The notes beneath the pieces were generated by a model that saw only the letters and a program-made list of their open reading frames with translations, was not told the DNA's origin and did not search any database. Source: Coprobacter fastidiosus (GTDB lineage: Bacteria; Bacteroidota; Bacteroidia; Bacteroidales; Coprobacteraceae). Taken from it: DNA of 64,000 nucleotides. Positions within the stretch are counted from its first letter, which is position 1, and the number at the start of each line of letters is the position of its first letter. The stretch is from contig NZ_AP028032.1 of the NCBI RefSeq assembly GCF_030296935.1, positions 3,100,001-3,164,000 of the forward strand, written 5' to 3'. Shown here piece after piece: positions 52,969 to 63,809 of the stretch. The translations under genes were made by a program, and so were the position numbers.

Positions 52969-55116
52969 ATGAGAAATGTAAGTACTCTGAAAAGGATAGC
53001 ACTTGCTATTTTGTTTGCAGGTCTTTTTACTTCATCTTATGCTGATGCCAAGAAGTATTATTTGTCACCTGAAGGTAGTGATGATAATGATGGATTGACA
53101 GAGGCTACAGCTAAGGCCTCGGTTAGTGGTGTAATTACTGAAATTTATAAAAGTCCGACTTTGGCTCAAGATACAATGGGGCATACACCTGTGGAGGTTT
53201 ATGTAGACGGAATTATCGATATTACTAAAGAACCTTCAAAATCGGGGGGATGGAGAGATATTATCGGTAATGCGGGAGATTACGCTACCGGTTATCCTCA
53301 ATCGTTAAAAGGTCCTGATGGAGTAGAGCGTGAATATCGCACATGGAATGCAAACGGTGGAGATATGGGTGTATTATTTTTGGATGTACCGATGACATTT
53401 ATCGGGAAAGATACCATGACTTGTGGGTTTACCGGAAGTGATAGAAGTCGTATATTTCGGATTGACGGAGGTTTGACCGGTGGAAAACATACTTTTAAGA
53501 ACTTGCGTTTTACGAATGGTAAAGGCGCTAGTGATACAGGAGGTGCTTGTTATATAAGAAGTATAAGTGTCGATTTTGAAAATTGTTTTTTTACGGGGAA
53601 CAAAGTCCTGACTCGTGGTAATGACAACAGTAATCAAGGAGGTGCTATGGTGATTATTGCAGCAAACATCAATATGGATAATTGTGAGTTCCGTCATAAT
53701 TTCGGTGGTCTCGGTGGTGCTATTTCTTGGCAGGGCGGTGGTGCTGTTAATATTACAAATACACTCTTTTATGCTAATAATGCTACTTGGGTGTCGGACG
53801 ATGCAGGAGGTGGTATTTGGGGAATTCCCGATGGTTATGGCGCAGCGAATAAAGGCGGTGCAATAGGTATTTCTTTGAGCAATGGAAAGAATAATAAATT
53901 GCATGTAAAAAATTGTCGTATGGTCCATAATGGAGCTAATAATTCCGGTGGTGCTATTTATTTTGAAGAAACAGGGGCTGCCAATAATGGAGCGGAGACT
54001 CCTATCACATTTGAAAATTGTGTTATAGCAGATAATTTTGCAATGTCGAGTTGGAATGGAAACGGAAACGCTGATGCTGGAAAGGGTGGAGGTGCTATTT
54101 ATATGCACAATGCTGTTCCCAATATGCAAGGATTTTTTGTAAAGTTTAATCTGGTAAATACGACGATTCTTTATAATTATGCGCAAGGTGCAGGTGGTGC
54201 TATTCTTTGTAAATATGGTCGGTCGACTAATGAGTTGAATATTATAAATTGTACGATAACCGAGAATATGAGCGGAGCTCTTGACGGTAATGGATATAAT
54301 GACGCAGGAATACGCACTTTGGATGCGGACGGAGACTTGTCGCCTCAAGCAATGAAAAAGAGAATTTGGAATAGCATAATTGAGAACAATCACGCATCGA
54401 TTCCAAAGCAACTTAATGACGGACGTCCCGATCTTTATTATGGAGATGTTAATTTCCAGAATTCAAAAAATAAAGATGTTGTAACCAATTTGGATTTGAG
54501 ACGTTCATGGTTGGGACGTATCTCTTTCGGCGGTCAATATGCGTTAGTAGGAACTTCTGCTGATGCGGCCATTGCTACAGAAGAAGAATTGGCTAAGTTG
54601 AAAGAAGAAAATCGCTGGAACTATTCCTCTAATGGAGAGCTTAAAGCAGGATTTTCACTTTGGGATAATTTTGATTATTATATTGATGAAGGATATCTGT
54701 TTTTACCTTCCGATAATGAAGGTTTGACTTTTGGAGAAGGTCGTTTGTTGCAACCTTTTTCACAAACAGACGGACGAGATCTGTACCGTAAATTTACAGA
54801 TGGAAAATGTGCGATTGGAGCTATCGAACAAGATTCGGAAGTATATCCTTTGGCTGTAGATAAAAGTATTGTATCCGATTCTGAATTGAATATATATTAT
54901 GCAGATGGAAATATTCATGTTAACGGTATTTCTGAATCATCAGTTGTTAAGATCAATATATATAATATGTCTTCTCAATTGCTATCTTCTGCTACTAAAT
55001 CTATAGAAGCGGGAGCTTTTGCTCAAGAAGTTCCGGTAAACTTGTCTTCTGGTATTTATGCGGTACAGGTTATTGCAGGAAATCAAGTAAAAAGTATTTT
55101 AGTTAGTGTAAAATAG
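52969..55116 (+). CDS. Secreted parallel beta-helix protein with T9SS sorting domain
   Basis: About 715 residues from the ATG at 52969 (a TTG at 52960 is less likely). Signal peptide (TLKRIALAILFAGLFTSSYADA), then KKYYLSPEGSDDNDGLTEATA, a common opening of beta-helix polysaccharidase-like proteins. A long right-handed beta-helix follows with repeated GGAI/GGA turns (about residues 180-430), as in polymorphic outer-membrane and adhesin-like proteins. The last about 75 residues (LNIYYADGNIHVNG..KINIYNMSSQLL..SSGIYAVQVIAGNQ) form a type A T9SS sorting domain. It is 232 bp upstream of the SusC gene. It may bind or cut the locus's glycan; no catalytic residues can be assigned. Confidence 0.83.
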   Translation: MRNVSTLKRIALAILFAGLFTSSYADAKKYYLSPEGSDDNDGLTEATAKASVSGVITEIYKSPTLAQDTMGHTPVEVYVDGIIDITKEPSKSGGWRDIIGNAGDYATGYPQSLKGPDGVEREYRTWNANGGDMGVLFLDVPMTFIGKDTMTCGFTGSDRSRIFRIDGGLTGGKHTFKNLRFTNGKGASDTGGACYIRSISVDFENCFFTGNKVLTRGNDNSNQGGAMVIIAANINMDNCEFRHNFGGLGGAISWQGGGAVNITNTLFYANNATWVSDDAGGGIWGIPDGYGAANKGGAIGISLSNGKNNKLHVKNCRMVHNGANNSGGAIYFEETGAANNGAETPITFENCVIADNFAMSSWNGNGNADAGKGGGAIYMHNAVPNMQGFFVKFNLVNTTILYNYAQGAGGAILCKYGRSTNELNIINCTITENMSGALDGNGYNDAGIRTLDADGDLSPQAMKKRIWNSIIENNHASIPKQLNDGRPDLYYGDVNFQNSKNKDVVTNLDLRRSWLGRISFGGQYALVGTSADAAIATEEELAKLKEENRWNYSSNGELKAGFSLWDNFDYYIDEGYLFLPSDNEGLTFGEGRLLQPFSQTDGRDLYRKFTDGKCAIGAIEQDSEVYPLAVDKSIVSDSELNIYYADGNIHVNGISESSVVKINIYNMSSQLLSSATKSIEAGAFAQEVPVNLSSGIYAVQVIAGNQVKSILVSVK

Positions 55117-55348
55117 TTAGTGAGTGCTGGAAAATAGGAGTGTCTGGAAATTTAAACAGACACTTCAATTTTCTAATTTTAAGATTTTCTTGATGCCATG
55201 GAAGTCAGATTTTGTAAGAAAAATAGATTTTGTTATATCTGATATTTTTAAGAAAATTCCTGTTGAACTTATGCTTTTTGATCTTTGTTACGCTAAAATT
55301 TTTTTAGCGAGGAGATATACACACATTTATTAAATTTATTTTATAATT

Positions 55349-58300
55349 ATGGAAAACAATAGAGAATGTGAAGATCGGATGACGGTTAGACGTCCGTTCC
55401 GAATGAGTTTTTTTGCTCTGATCTTTGCTCTGATTCTTTCCTCTTTTCAGACATTGTCTGCACAAAACCGTAAATTAGAAGGTACGGTATTTGATGAGCA
55501 AGGGGAACCTGTGATTGGTGCGACGATACGGGATTTGTCATCGAAACGGACAACAACAACTAACATCGATGGAAAGTTTACGTTACAGATTCCTGAGAAT
55601 GCCACGATTAATGTGACATATATCGGATGTGTACCGCAGAACATTACAGTCAATTCTAAAACGACTTTCTTGAAAATCACGTTAAAACCGAAAGTTCAAG
55701 AGTTGGAAGAAACAGTTGTAACGGCTTTGGGTATTCGTCGTGATGCTAAATCTTTGACTTACGGACGTCAGACCGTAAAGATGGATGATGAAATGACCCA
55801 GACCCGTGATGCGAACTTGTTGAATATGTTGCAAGGTAAGGTTTCGGGGGTTCAGATTATATCTGGTGGAGGTCCTGGAAGTTCGACACGTGTAGTTATA
55901 CGCGGTAATAACTCTATTACGGGTAATAACCAGCCGCTTTATGTGATCGACGGTATTCCTATTATGAATGATATGGGAGAAAATGGTGAACTCGATTATG
56001 GTAATGCTGCTGCCAACATCAATCCGGACGATATAGAGAGTATAGAAATTCTGAAAGGTGCAAATGCATCGGCTTTGTACGGGTCAGACGGTGCGAACGG
56101 TGTTATTTTGATTACGACGAAAAAGGCTCAGGCTCGTGCAGGCTGGGGTGTCTCATTCTCTTCTAACGTGCAGTTGAGTCGTCTGTACCAATATCCGGCA
56201 TATCAGAATATTTATGGTTCCGGTATGAATGCCGAAATTAATCAGAATGCATTGAATATGACAGGTAAGAACGGATTAAATACTACCTATAATCCTAATT
56301 TGCCTTGGGGAATATTTAACTTGACATCTCAAGATGCCAGTGATCGTAGCTACGGTCTTCCTATGTTGGGTTTCCCGATTATCGGGCGTGGAGGAGAACT
56401 TCGTTCTTATTCTCCGAATAAAAATAATATTTCGGATCTTTATAAAACCGGTATTGCCTGGACAAACTCTTTGTCTTTTGATAAGGTAACGGATAAAGCT
56501 TCGATACGTTTTTCTTATACCGTATTAACAGCTAATGATGTAGTAAAAGATTGGAATGAGCGTACTCGTCATTCGTTCAATTTGCGTACACAATCTAAGT
56601 TGACCGATCGTTTGACAGCCGATGTCAACGCAAGTTATACATACGATGCCATGGATAACCGTGGATACCGTAACTCTTCGAGCCGTAATCCGTTGTTTAT
56701 ATTGGGAAATTTGCCTCGAGATACTTCTGTTGAAGAATTGATTCCTTGGAAAGATGGAGAAGGAAAACCATATAACTTGAATGGTGGGTTTACTAACCCG
56801 TACTGGTTGTTATATGAATTGCCGAACCATGATACGAAACATTGGTTTATGGGGAATATCACATTGAATTACCGTATTTTGAATTATTTGAATTTCCGTT
56901 TGCGTATTGCTACCGATTTGCAAACTGCCAGAGGATGGGAATATACCAATATGTATAGCCAGTTCGATACGGACGGTCAGTTCAAAGAGTTCTCTCAAAT
57001 GGCTCAGAATAACAATATCGAGGCGATGTTGAACTTTAATAAACGTTTTAAGAAAGACTGGAATCTGACAGCATCCTTGGGTTATTCATGGCAGAATCGG
57101 AGAAATGAGCGTACAAATTTGACTGTAGGAACGACTTCTCAACCGGATATGCCGAGTTTGGCAAATAATGGAGCTATTTTGACTGGAAACGACAGTTATG
57201 ATGGTAAAGAGAAAGTTTCTGTATTTGCGATGGCCAATGTCGGATATAAAGATATGGTCTATTTAGACGGGACAGTACGAAATGACTGGTCTTCTACTTT
57301 GTCTCCCGGAAATAATTCTTATTTCTATTGGTCAACGGGGTTGAGTTTTATATTGACTCAGGCATTTGAGATTCCTAAAGAGATATTGACATTCGGAAAA
57401 TTGCGCGGATCTGTCGCTACAGTTGGTAATGATGCCCCGTTCGATTCATTATATGATGGTTTGAATCTTGCAAACACCTATTTGGGAATGCCTTATTATA
57501 TGACTGATAATACTCGTAAAAATCCTAATTTGAAACCCGAACAGACAACGTCTTATGAGGTAGGTGCCGATTTCCGTTTTTGGAACAATAGGATCTCTGT
57601 CGATTTTACTTATTATTGGAAAAGTACGACAGATCAAATCATGCGGGCGAGCGTATCTTCAGCATCAGGTTATAGAGAACGTTTCGTAAATGCCGGAGAG
57701 ATTCAAAACCGTGGTGCTGAGTTGACAGCTTCTATTACTCCGGTAAAAACGAAAAATTTTGAGTGGACAACAATTTTCAACTGGTCTAAGAATAATTCTA
57801 AAATAGTTTCTCTGACTCCTGGAGTAGACCGTTATCAGGTGCGTGCTGCCGGAGCGGATGGTTGTATCAGTTATGTTGAAGTGGGTAAACCCTATGGTCA
57901 GATGTATGGAACTGACTGGCAACGAGATGCTGCAGGTAATGTTATTGCTGATTCATCCGGTAAGCCTCTTGAACAAAAAGATGTATATATCGGTCATGTA
58001 GAACCGGATTTTTTGGGTGGTTGGAAAAACCAATTCAGATATAAAGGCTTTGATTTCTCATTCTTGTTTGACTTTAAAAAAGGCGGATTATTTTATTCTG
58101 AAACGGCTTATAAAGGGAACAATATGGGTAACAGTATAAAATCTTTGGAAGGCCGTGATGAATATTTCTTCTCTAAATGGGTATTGGATGAGAGCGACCA
58201 GGAACGTGCCGGTTATTTGAGACCGACCGATGTGCCTTTCCCGGCCGATAATTTGGCTAATCGTGTGCCGTATATGGATGGTGCTCGTCCTAAGGGGGTA

Positions 58301-58678
58301 TATTTCCCGGGACGTGTATTTGAAGCAAGTATTGAAGGAATAGGCGGACATCCGGTTGTAAATGATTGGGTGAAGCCGGACGTAATGTTCTGTCACATAT
58401 CCGGACGTAATGCCAAGATGAACACTTATGATGCGACTTATGTGAAATTGCGTGAAGTTGCATTGGGATATACTTTCCCGAAAAAGCTTTTGCGGAAAAC
58501 TCCTTTCCAGAGTTTGCGTTTGTCGGCTGTTGGACGTAACCTGGCTATTCTGTTCCAGAATACTCCACAAGGAATCGATCCTGAAGCGACTTCTACGACT
58601 GGGAACGGTCAAGGTTTTGAGCAAGGTTATCCGTTGCCTACCGCAACTTATGGTTTTGACTTGAAAGTAACTTTCTAA
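55349..58678 (+). CDS. SusC-like TonB-dependent outer membrane transporter
   Basis: The 1109-residue protein has a signal peptide (FFALIFALILSSFQTLSA), a CarboxypepD-regulatory-like domain (LEGTVFDEQGEPVIGATIRD), a plug (LLNMLQGKVSGVQI, RVVIRGNNSITGNNQPLYVIDGIPI, ILKGANASALYGSDGANGVILITTKK) and a long 22-strand barrel ending in VTF. With SusD it imports oligosaccharides using TonB energy. It is followed 9 bp later by susD. No sigma/anti-sigma or hybrid two-component regulator is in view. Confidence 0.95.
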   Translation: MENNRECEDRMTVRRPFRMSFFALIFALILSSFQTLSAQNRKLEGTVFDEQGEPVIGATIRDLSSKRTTTTNIDGKFTLQIPENATINVTYIGCVPQNITVNSKTTFLKITLKPKVQELEETVVTALGIRRDAKSLTYGRQTVKMDDEMTQTRDANLLNMLQGKVSGVQIISGGGPGSSTRVVIRGNNSITGNNQPLYVIDGIPIMNDMGENGELDYGNAAANINPDDIESIEILKGANASALYGSDGANGVILITTKKAQARAGWGVSFSSNVQLSRLYQYPAYQNIYGSGMNAEINQNALNMTGKNGLNTTYNPNLPWGIFNLTSQDASDRSYGLPMLGFPIIGRGGELRSYSPNKNNISDLYKTGIAWTNSLSFDKVTDKASIRFSYTVLTANDVVKDWNERTRHSFNLRTQSKLTDRLTADVNASYTYDAMDNRGYRNSSSRNPLFILGNLPRDTSVEELIPWKDGEGKPYNLNGGFTNPYWLLYELPNHDTKHWFMGNITLNYRILNYLNFRLRIATDLQTARGWEYTNMYSQFDTDGQFKEFSQMAQNNNIEAMLNFNKRFKKDWNLTASLGYSWQNRRNERTNLTVGTTSQPDMPSLANNGAILTGNDSYDGKEKVSVFAMANVGYKDMVYLDGTVRNDWSSTLSPGNNSYFYWSTGLSFILTQAFEIPKEILTFGKLRGSVATVGNDAPFDSLYDGLNLANTYLGMPYYMTDNTRKNPNLKPEQTTSYEVGADFRFWNNRISVDFTYYWKSTTDQIMRASVSSASGYRERFVNAGEIQNRGAELTASITPVKTKNFEWTTIFNWSKNNSKIVSLTPGVDRYQVRAAGADGCISYVEVGKPYGQMYGTDWQRDAAGNVIADSSGKPLEQKDVYIGHVEPDFLGGWKNQFRYKGFDFSFLFDFKKGGLFYSETAYKGNNMGNSIKSLEGRDEYFFSKWVLDESDQERAGYLRPTDVPFPADNLANRVPYMDGARPKGVYFPGRVFEASIEGIGGHPVVNDWVKPDVMFCHISGRNAKMNTYDATYVKLREVALGYTFPKKLLRKTPFQSLRLSAVGRNLAILFQNTPQGIDPEATSTTGNGQGFEQGYPLPTATYGFDLKVTF

Positions 58679-58687
58679 AATATAGAG

Positions 58688-60634
58688 ATGAATATGAAAA
58701 AGATAATGTATTTATTAGCCGGACTCTTGCTTTTTACTGGAATTACTTCTTGTGAAGACCGTTTTGAGGAAGCTAATACAAATCATAATAAAATATACAC
58801 TGTTCGCTTGCAGGATGTATTTCCTGGTACAATTTATAAAAGTATTGATTGTATGGCAGAGATGAATTATAACTACTTTATGTGGTTTTCTCGCTATTCG
58901 TTCCTTACTTTCAGAGGTCCAAGCGATAAAGATAATACGAGCGGATCATTCAATAAGATGTATATTGATGTTTTAAAGAATCTGCAGATCGGTATTGATA
59001 GAGAAAAAGATATACCTGAAGCTGTAAATAGAGTGCAGATCGCCCAAATTTGGAAAGCATACCTATATTACTTTATGGCGTCCTCTTTCGGTCCTATGCC
59101 TATGCAGGATGCTTTAAATGCCGATTTGAATGAATACAGGTATGACTCAGAAGAGTCGATTTATACGGCAGTATTGAATATGCTCGATGATGCAATCGGC
59201 AAGATCGATTTGAATAAAGACGGTTTTGATAAAGATCCTGTGTATGCTGTTTCTGGAGGAAAGAGCGATATGTCTCGTTGGTTGAAGTTTGCCAATACAT
59301 TGCGCCTTGAAGTGGCAATGAATACGCAAAGTGCGATTCCAGAACGTTCGCTTCAGGCTATTCAGGCAAGTATGGGCAGGGAAGATTTATTGATGTCTAC
59401 TGTAGAAGATAATATGTGTCCGAGATGGGGAACTCAGAAAGATATCGATGTATCTTGGTATTATACTCGTTTTTTGAAAGAACTTGATACAAAACCGAAT
59501 AATATCGATTCCTATCCGAATGTTAATCTCTACTTCTTTATCTGGCTGAGATCTTTCAATGATCCGCGTTTGGAAGCGTATTGTCAGAAAACGTTTGATT
59601 TTGAAGATCGTTTTGAGGTGCGGGATACATTGTTCCGTAAAAGTGTAATTGAGGGGCATGAATTGATGATGGACTCTATGATTGTTACATATAAAGTTCC
59701 GTATTGTCCTCGTGAAGAGTATTCTCCGGTTACGACAGGTGCTTGGGAAGTAGGTACTTATGACGGTGTCAATAAAATCCCAAGTCCGTTCTCAAGTGCC
59801 AATGTTAGTAGAGATACTTATTCGAAAGTCGCTTATGATCTTGTTAAGATGGATGCATTTCATCCGATTCTGACAGCTGCAGATGCTAACTTTCTGGCTG
59901 CTGAAGCCCAAATTAAATATGGATTGGGAGCAAAATCTGCTGAAGATTATTATAAAGCCGGTATTATTGCTTCATTCGACCAATGGGGGGTATCGGGCGC
60001 TTCCGATTATTATGAGCAAGATGGTGTGAAATGGAATACGAATGGAGAAGGTATGTATGATTATCAGGGTATTTACAAAGTTGAAGTTAATGGAGAAGGC
60101 GGTGATGAAAACCACTTGGAGCAAATATGGAAGCAACGTTATTTAGCTGATTTCTTTAATGGCCATGCTGCGTGGACTTTGGAACGTCGTACAAGGGTAA
60201 TGAATTATCCTCCTTATTTTTATGCATCTGTTAATAATTTGCCGGAAGGTTCGAAAACGACTTATGATTATATTCCGGAACGGTTGGTTTATCCGACGGA
60301 AGAACTTACTAAAAATAAGGTGCAATATTATAAAGCTATCGATTTGTTACAAGCCAATTCTCCGCAATCATCGCCTATTTTTCATTGGGGTGATAACTTC
60401 TTTACTTTGTTGCAATTCGCTAAACCGTTTGATGTAGCAACCGGAGATGCCAAATGGAAAACCGGTACAGTAGTGTACAGTGCGAAATTTGCGCAAAAAT
60501 GGTATGGTAAAGATTGGGATCATTTCTTGGAAGGCGTAAAGAAAGAGTTCCCGGCAATCAAGGATACTACGGAATTTGGCAAGTATATCGATATGAAGGT
60601 GATTAAACAAGTTGAGTTTACGCCCTATTGGTAA
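58688..60634 (+). CDS. SusD-like glycan-binding lipoprotein
   Basis: The 648-residue lipoprotein has Cys22 after a lipobox (LLLFTGITSC|EDRF), then helices of the SusD/RagB type (IAQIWKAYLYYFMASSFGPMP, LEVAMNTQ, FLAAEAQIKYGLGAKSAEDYYKAGI, IWKQRYLADFFNGHAAW). It caps the SusC barrel and binds the incoming oligosaccharide. The sequence belongs to the SusD/RagB superfamily rather than the classical starch-binding SusD, so the glycan is unknown. Confidence 0.93.
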   Translation: MNMKKIMYLLAGLLLFTGITSCEDRFEEANTNHNKIYTVRLQDVFPGTIYKSIDCMAEMNYNYFMWFSRYSFLTFRGPSDKDNTSGSFNKMYIDVLKNLQIGIDREKDIPEAVNRVQIAQIWKAYLYYFMASSFGPMPMQDALNADLNEYRYDSEESIYTAVLNMLDDAIGKIDLNKDGFDKDPVYAVSGGKSDMSRWLKFANTLRLEVAMNTQSAIPERSLQAIQASMGREDLLMSTVEDNMCPRWGTQKDIDVSWYYTRFLKELDTKPNNIDSYPNVNLYFFIWLRSFNDPRLEAYCQKTFDFEDRFEVRDTLFRKSVIEGHELMMDSMIVTYKVPYCPREEYSPVTTGAWEVGTYDGVNKIPSPFSSANVSRDTYSKVAYDLVKMDAFHPILTAADANFLAAEAQIKYGLGAKSAEDYYKAGIIASFDQWGVSGASDYYEQDGVKWNTNGEGMYDYQGIYKVEVNGEGGDENHLEQIWKQRYLADFFNGHAAWTLERRTRVMNYPPYFYASVNNLPEGSKTTYDYIPERLVYPTEELTKNKVQYYKAIDLLQANSPQSSPIFHWGDNFFTLLQFAKPFDVATGDAKWKTGTVVYSAKFAQKWYGKDWDHFLEGVKKEFPAIKDTTEFGKYIDMKVIKQVEFTPYW

Positions 60635-60675
60635 TATATATTTGTATAAGTTAGAACACATAAAATCAATATAGA

Positions 60676-61998
60676 ATGAAACGAAATAGTAAAATAGGAT
60701 TGTATCTCTGTGCCGGATTATTGATGTTTTCTTCTTGTGCGAAGGATGACGGGCCCAGTATAGATGATTATTTTCTGAATTATGAAATTCCCGATGTTGA
60801 GCCACCTGCCGGTTTGCAGTTAGGAGCTTATTATATGAATCTGGGAGGCGGAGGAATGAATGCAGAGAAATATGCGCGTTTGAAACAACCTTTGGACTAT
60901 GCCAACTCCATTTTAGGAGCGAATGTCATACCGATGTTGTCTTCTGTCAATTATCCGGAGGAAGGATCTAAAGCCACAGATGCTCCTTATCCGATGAACC
61001 CGAATAATGAGGAGTTTATCGCTATAGCTCAGCAGCAAGTAGATTGGGCATTACAGGCGGGACTGGACTTTTTCATTTTACCGAATTGCAATACTTCGAT
61101 GGGTAAATATCCTAATGTGTTAGGAGATACTGCATTCGTTAATGTGGTGACAGGACGTCGTGATGTAACCGGAAAGGCGGCGAATGATCCGGCTTGTGGT
61201 GCTCTTGTCGATTTAAAGGGACTGAAGTATGTGATTTCGGTGAATATGAATAATTTTAATAATCAGCCGACGGCATTGAAAGCCGAAGAGGGCGGGCGTG
61301 TTGAAGAGGTGCAAGATGTGGTTTCTACTCGTCCTTTGAAGTATCAGACTCGGCTTCAGCGTTTTAATGATATCTTTAAGCGTATTGCCGATTATTTTAG
61401 TGATCCTAATTATTTTAAGGTTGACGGGAAACCTATGGTTGTTATTATTGCTGCAGATAAAACCCATTCTTTAGATAGCAAGAAGCTATATGCCGATATG
61501 AGGGCTTATGTGAAAGAAGAAAGAGGGTATGATATGTTCTTGGTCGCCCGTCAGGGAGCTTTTACGCCTCCGGGACGCTATCAATATTATTTTGTAGGCA
61601 ATGTAGATGCATTGTGTTGTGAAACGATGTATAAACAGACTAATTATAACCGTTCGCAAATGTACCCGCAACTGATAGACCAGAACTGGGCTTATTTCCA
61701 GAGTTTCTTGTCCAGCAACTTCGGGCACGAATTTATTCCGACAGTTTCTCCTGCATTTAATTGGTATGTAGAGAATCTGCAGAATTATGCTCAATACCCG
61801 TTGGTCGTTCGTAATAAAGATACGTTTAAAACATTATGTAATGTGGCAAAACGTAATTTGGGCAGACATCCTATCGTGTTTGTCGATTCGTTTAACGATT
61901 GGAATACCAATACAGCGATAGAACCTACCGATCCGGCTTACGGTGATGGCTATGGAACAGAATATCTTGATTTCGTAAGGGCACAGTTTAAGAGATAA
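60676..61998 (+). CDS. GH99/WbsX-like lipoprotein
   Basis: The 440-residue protein has a lipoprotein signal with Cys21 (AGLLMFSSC|AKDDG). It continues with a (beta/alpha)8-type domain resembling the GH99/GH71-like or WbsX family: QLGAYYMNLGGGGMN, WALQAGLDFFILPN, KVDGKPMVVII, and the C-terminal acidic motif VDSFNDWNTNTAIEPTDPAYG, which matches the usual W-N-E-W..E-P..Y-G ending, here with Asp in place of Glu. It may be an endo-acting alpha-mannosidase-like enzyme serving the SusC/D transporter. It is 41 bp after susD and ends the locus. Confidence 0.75.
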   Translation: MKRNSKIGLYLCAGLLMFSSCAKDDGPSIDDYFLNYEIPDVEPPAGLQLGAYYMNLGGGGMNAEKYARLKQPLDYANSILGANVIPMLSSVNYPEEGSKATDAPYPMNPNNEEFIAIAQQQVDWALQAGLDFFILPNCNTSMGKYPNVLGDTAFVNVVTGRRDVTGKAANDPACGALVDLKGLKYVISVNMNNFNNQPTALKAEEGGRVEEVQDVVSTRPLKYQTRLQRFNDIFKRIADYFSDPNYFKVDGKPMVVIIAADKTHSLDSKKLYADMRAYVKEERGYDMFLVARQGAFTPPGRYQYYFVGNVDALCCETMYKQTNYNRSQMYPQLIDQNWAYFQSFLSSNFGHEFIPTVSPAFNWYVENLQNYAQYPLVVRNKDTFKTLCNVAKRNLGRHPIVFVDSFNDWNTNTAIEPTDPAYGDGYGTEYLDFVRAQFKR

Positions 61999-62021
61999 AG
62001 GAAGTATAATATGTTTTGAGA

Positions 62022-62055
62022 AAAATGCGGAGGATATTTTTATTCTCTGCATTTT
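62022..62055 (+). terminator. Terminator after the GH99-like gene
   Basis: Stem AAAATGCGGAG (62022-62032) / CTCTGCATTTT (62045-62055), one G-U pair, then a T run. Confidence 0.7.
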
Positions 62056-62107
62056 TTTATGATCAGACCGGTTGTTTAAAGAAATGGAATAACAGGCTTT
62101 TTTATAT

Positions 62108-62147
62108 AAAAAACGAGTCTCATTTCAGTTAAACGAGACTCGTTTTT
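62108..62147. terminator. Bidirectional terminator, pfp side
   Basis: Stem AAAAACGAGTCTC (62109-62121) / GAGACTCGTTTTT (62135-62147), 19 bp from the pfp stop. Confidence 0.85.
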
Positions 62148-62165
62148 ATATAAGAATAATAATCT

Positions 62166-63809
62166 TTAGGCTTGTTCCAATTTCAATGTTTCTGTCGGTT
62201 GGTCGCAAACTTCTGTCGGTCCGAAGTATTGGATCGGTCCGGGATAAACATAGCAAGTCTCTTTAGCCCATTGTTCGCGCTGTGCTACAAAATGTTTGAA
62301 AGGTGCACCATCCAATTTTACCAATGCTTTTTGTATAACCGGTTTCATTTCTCCGTGGCGGCGTTCCATATTCATCATCATGGTTACAGGAACACCTCCT
62401 GCAATCCATTGATCTGCAGGTTTTGTAGTATTACGTACCGAAGACATGTATCCGGTCTTACCTTCACCGATCAACATTGCCGCTGTGTATCCTAATGAGT
62501 AGCAGTAGTCGGCATCGAAGTTAGAAGGAGCAGCGCAACGACCTTCGTATCCGAAGAAATGATGTTGAGCAGCGAATTTGCCGTTGTATTTGCCTTCAGC
62601 TTTCCATTCGGCCAATTTTTTGCTAACCATTTCTGAAAGTAATTTTTCAGTTTCGATCAATGATACTTGGACGTTTCCGTGCGGATCGCGGTCTAATGAT
62701 AATTGACGGGCGACACCTTCAGGAAGGCTTGCATAAATAGCCGAATTTTCGGAAGAGAGGTGATTGATGATATAATTTCGTTGTTCTGATTTTTTAATCA
62801 TAGCAAATTCATTGCTATTGTGTGCAAGGAAGTCGTTCAATTCGGCGATAAGTCTTTTCATGGCTGGAATGAATTCGATCAATCCTTCAGGGATAAGAAC
62901 AGTCCCGAAATTATTACCTTGTGCTGCACGATCGGCAACGATCTTTGCAATATATGTCACAACATCGTCTAATGACATGTTTTTGGCTTCTACTTCTTCT
63001 GAGATGATACAGATATTTGGTTGGGTCTGTAATGCGCATTCCAAAGCAATATGAGAAGCCGAACGTCCCATCAATTTAATAAAGTGCCAATATTTTTTTG
63101 CAGAGTTGCAATCACGTTGGATATTTCCGATAACTTCGGAATAAACTTTACAAGCCGTGTCGAATCCGAAAGATGTTTCTATCATTTCGTTTTTGAGGTC
63201 TCCGTCGATTGTTTTGGGACAACCGATTACCTGTACACCCGTATTGTTTTTTTTGTAGTATTCTGCCAATACGCAAGCATTGGTATTAGAATCATCTCCT
63301 CCAATAATAACGAGGGCTTTGATATTTAATTCTTTAATAATTTGTAACCCTTTATCGAATTGGTCTTCTGTCTCGAGTTTTGTACGACCTGAGCCGATAA
63401 TGTCGAAACCACCGGTATTCCGATATTCATCGATAATATCTTGGGTCAATTCGATATATTTGTGATCGACTAGACCTCCCGGTCCTAATAAAAATCCGTA
63501 TAAACGGGAGTCTTTGTTCAGCGCTTTTAATCCGTCGAAGAGTCCTGCAATTACATTATGACCTCCGGGAGCTTGTCCACCCGAAAGTATAACTCCTGCA
63601 TTAATTGCCGGGTAATTTTTTACTTCATTGCTTTCTATGAACGATAATACCGGCATTCCGTAAGTATTGGGGAATAATTTCGCAATAGCATCTTGGTCAG
63701 CTACAGACTGAGTCGGAGCTCCTTCTTGGATTTTGAGAGACCCTTTAAGCGCTTTAGGCAACTTCGGTTGATAAGCTGCGCGAGCTATTTGCAGAGCACT
63801 TTTTTTCAT
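62166..63809 (-). CDS. pfp: PPi-dependent 6-phosphofructokinase
   Basis: From the ATG at 63809 (the frame to 63854 is less likely), about 547 residues, typical of the long PFP form. It phosphorylates fructose 6-phosphate reversibly with pyrophosphate. Visible motifs are [19 protein letters not shown]-like [16 protein letters not shown], the substrate-binding [18 protein letters not shown] and [11 protein letters not shown] (Lys next to the catalytic Asp), and [15 protein letters not shown]. The GGDDS order is that of pyrophosphate-using enzymes. Single gene; no consensus promoter was recognised. Confidence 0.95.
   Translation of the reverse strand: MKKSALQIARAAYQPKLPKALKGSLKIQEGAPTQSVADQDAIAKLFPNTYGMPVLSFIESNEVKNYPAINAGVILSGGQAPGGHNVIAGLFDGLKALNKDSRLYGFLLGPGGLVDHKYIELTQDIIDEYRNTGGFDIIGSGRTKLETEDQFDKGLQIIKELNIKALVIIGGDDSNTNACVLAEYYKKNNTGVQVIGCPKTIDGDLKNEMIETSFGFDTACKVYSEVIGNIQRDCNSAKKYWHFIKLMGRSASHIALECALQTQPNICIISEEVEAKNMSLDDVVTYIAKIVADRAAQGNNFGTVLIPEGLIEFIPAMKRLIAELNDFLAHNSNEFAMIKKSEQRNYIINHLSSENSAIYASLPEGVARQLSLDRDPHGNVQVSLIETEKLLSEMVSKKLAEWKAEGKYNGKFAAQHHFFGYEGRCAAPSNFDADYCYSLGYTAAMLIGEGKTGYMSSVRNTTKPADQWIAGGVPVTMMMNMERRHGEMKPVIQKALVKLDGAPFKHFVAQREQWAKETCYVYPGPIQYFGPTEVCDQPTETLKLEQA

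Noticed and set aside
53374-54411. Minus-strand ORF of 345 codons inside the beta-helix gene
   Set aside because: The opposite strand has a signal peptide, helical repeats and a sorting domain. The minus reading is low-complexity Ile/Thr/Ser produced by the repeats.
58088-58624. Minus-strand ORF of 178 codons inside the SusC gene
   Set aside because: Covers the conserved SusC C-terminus and shows no protein-like features.
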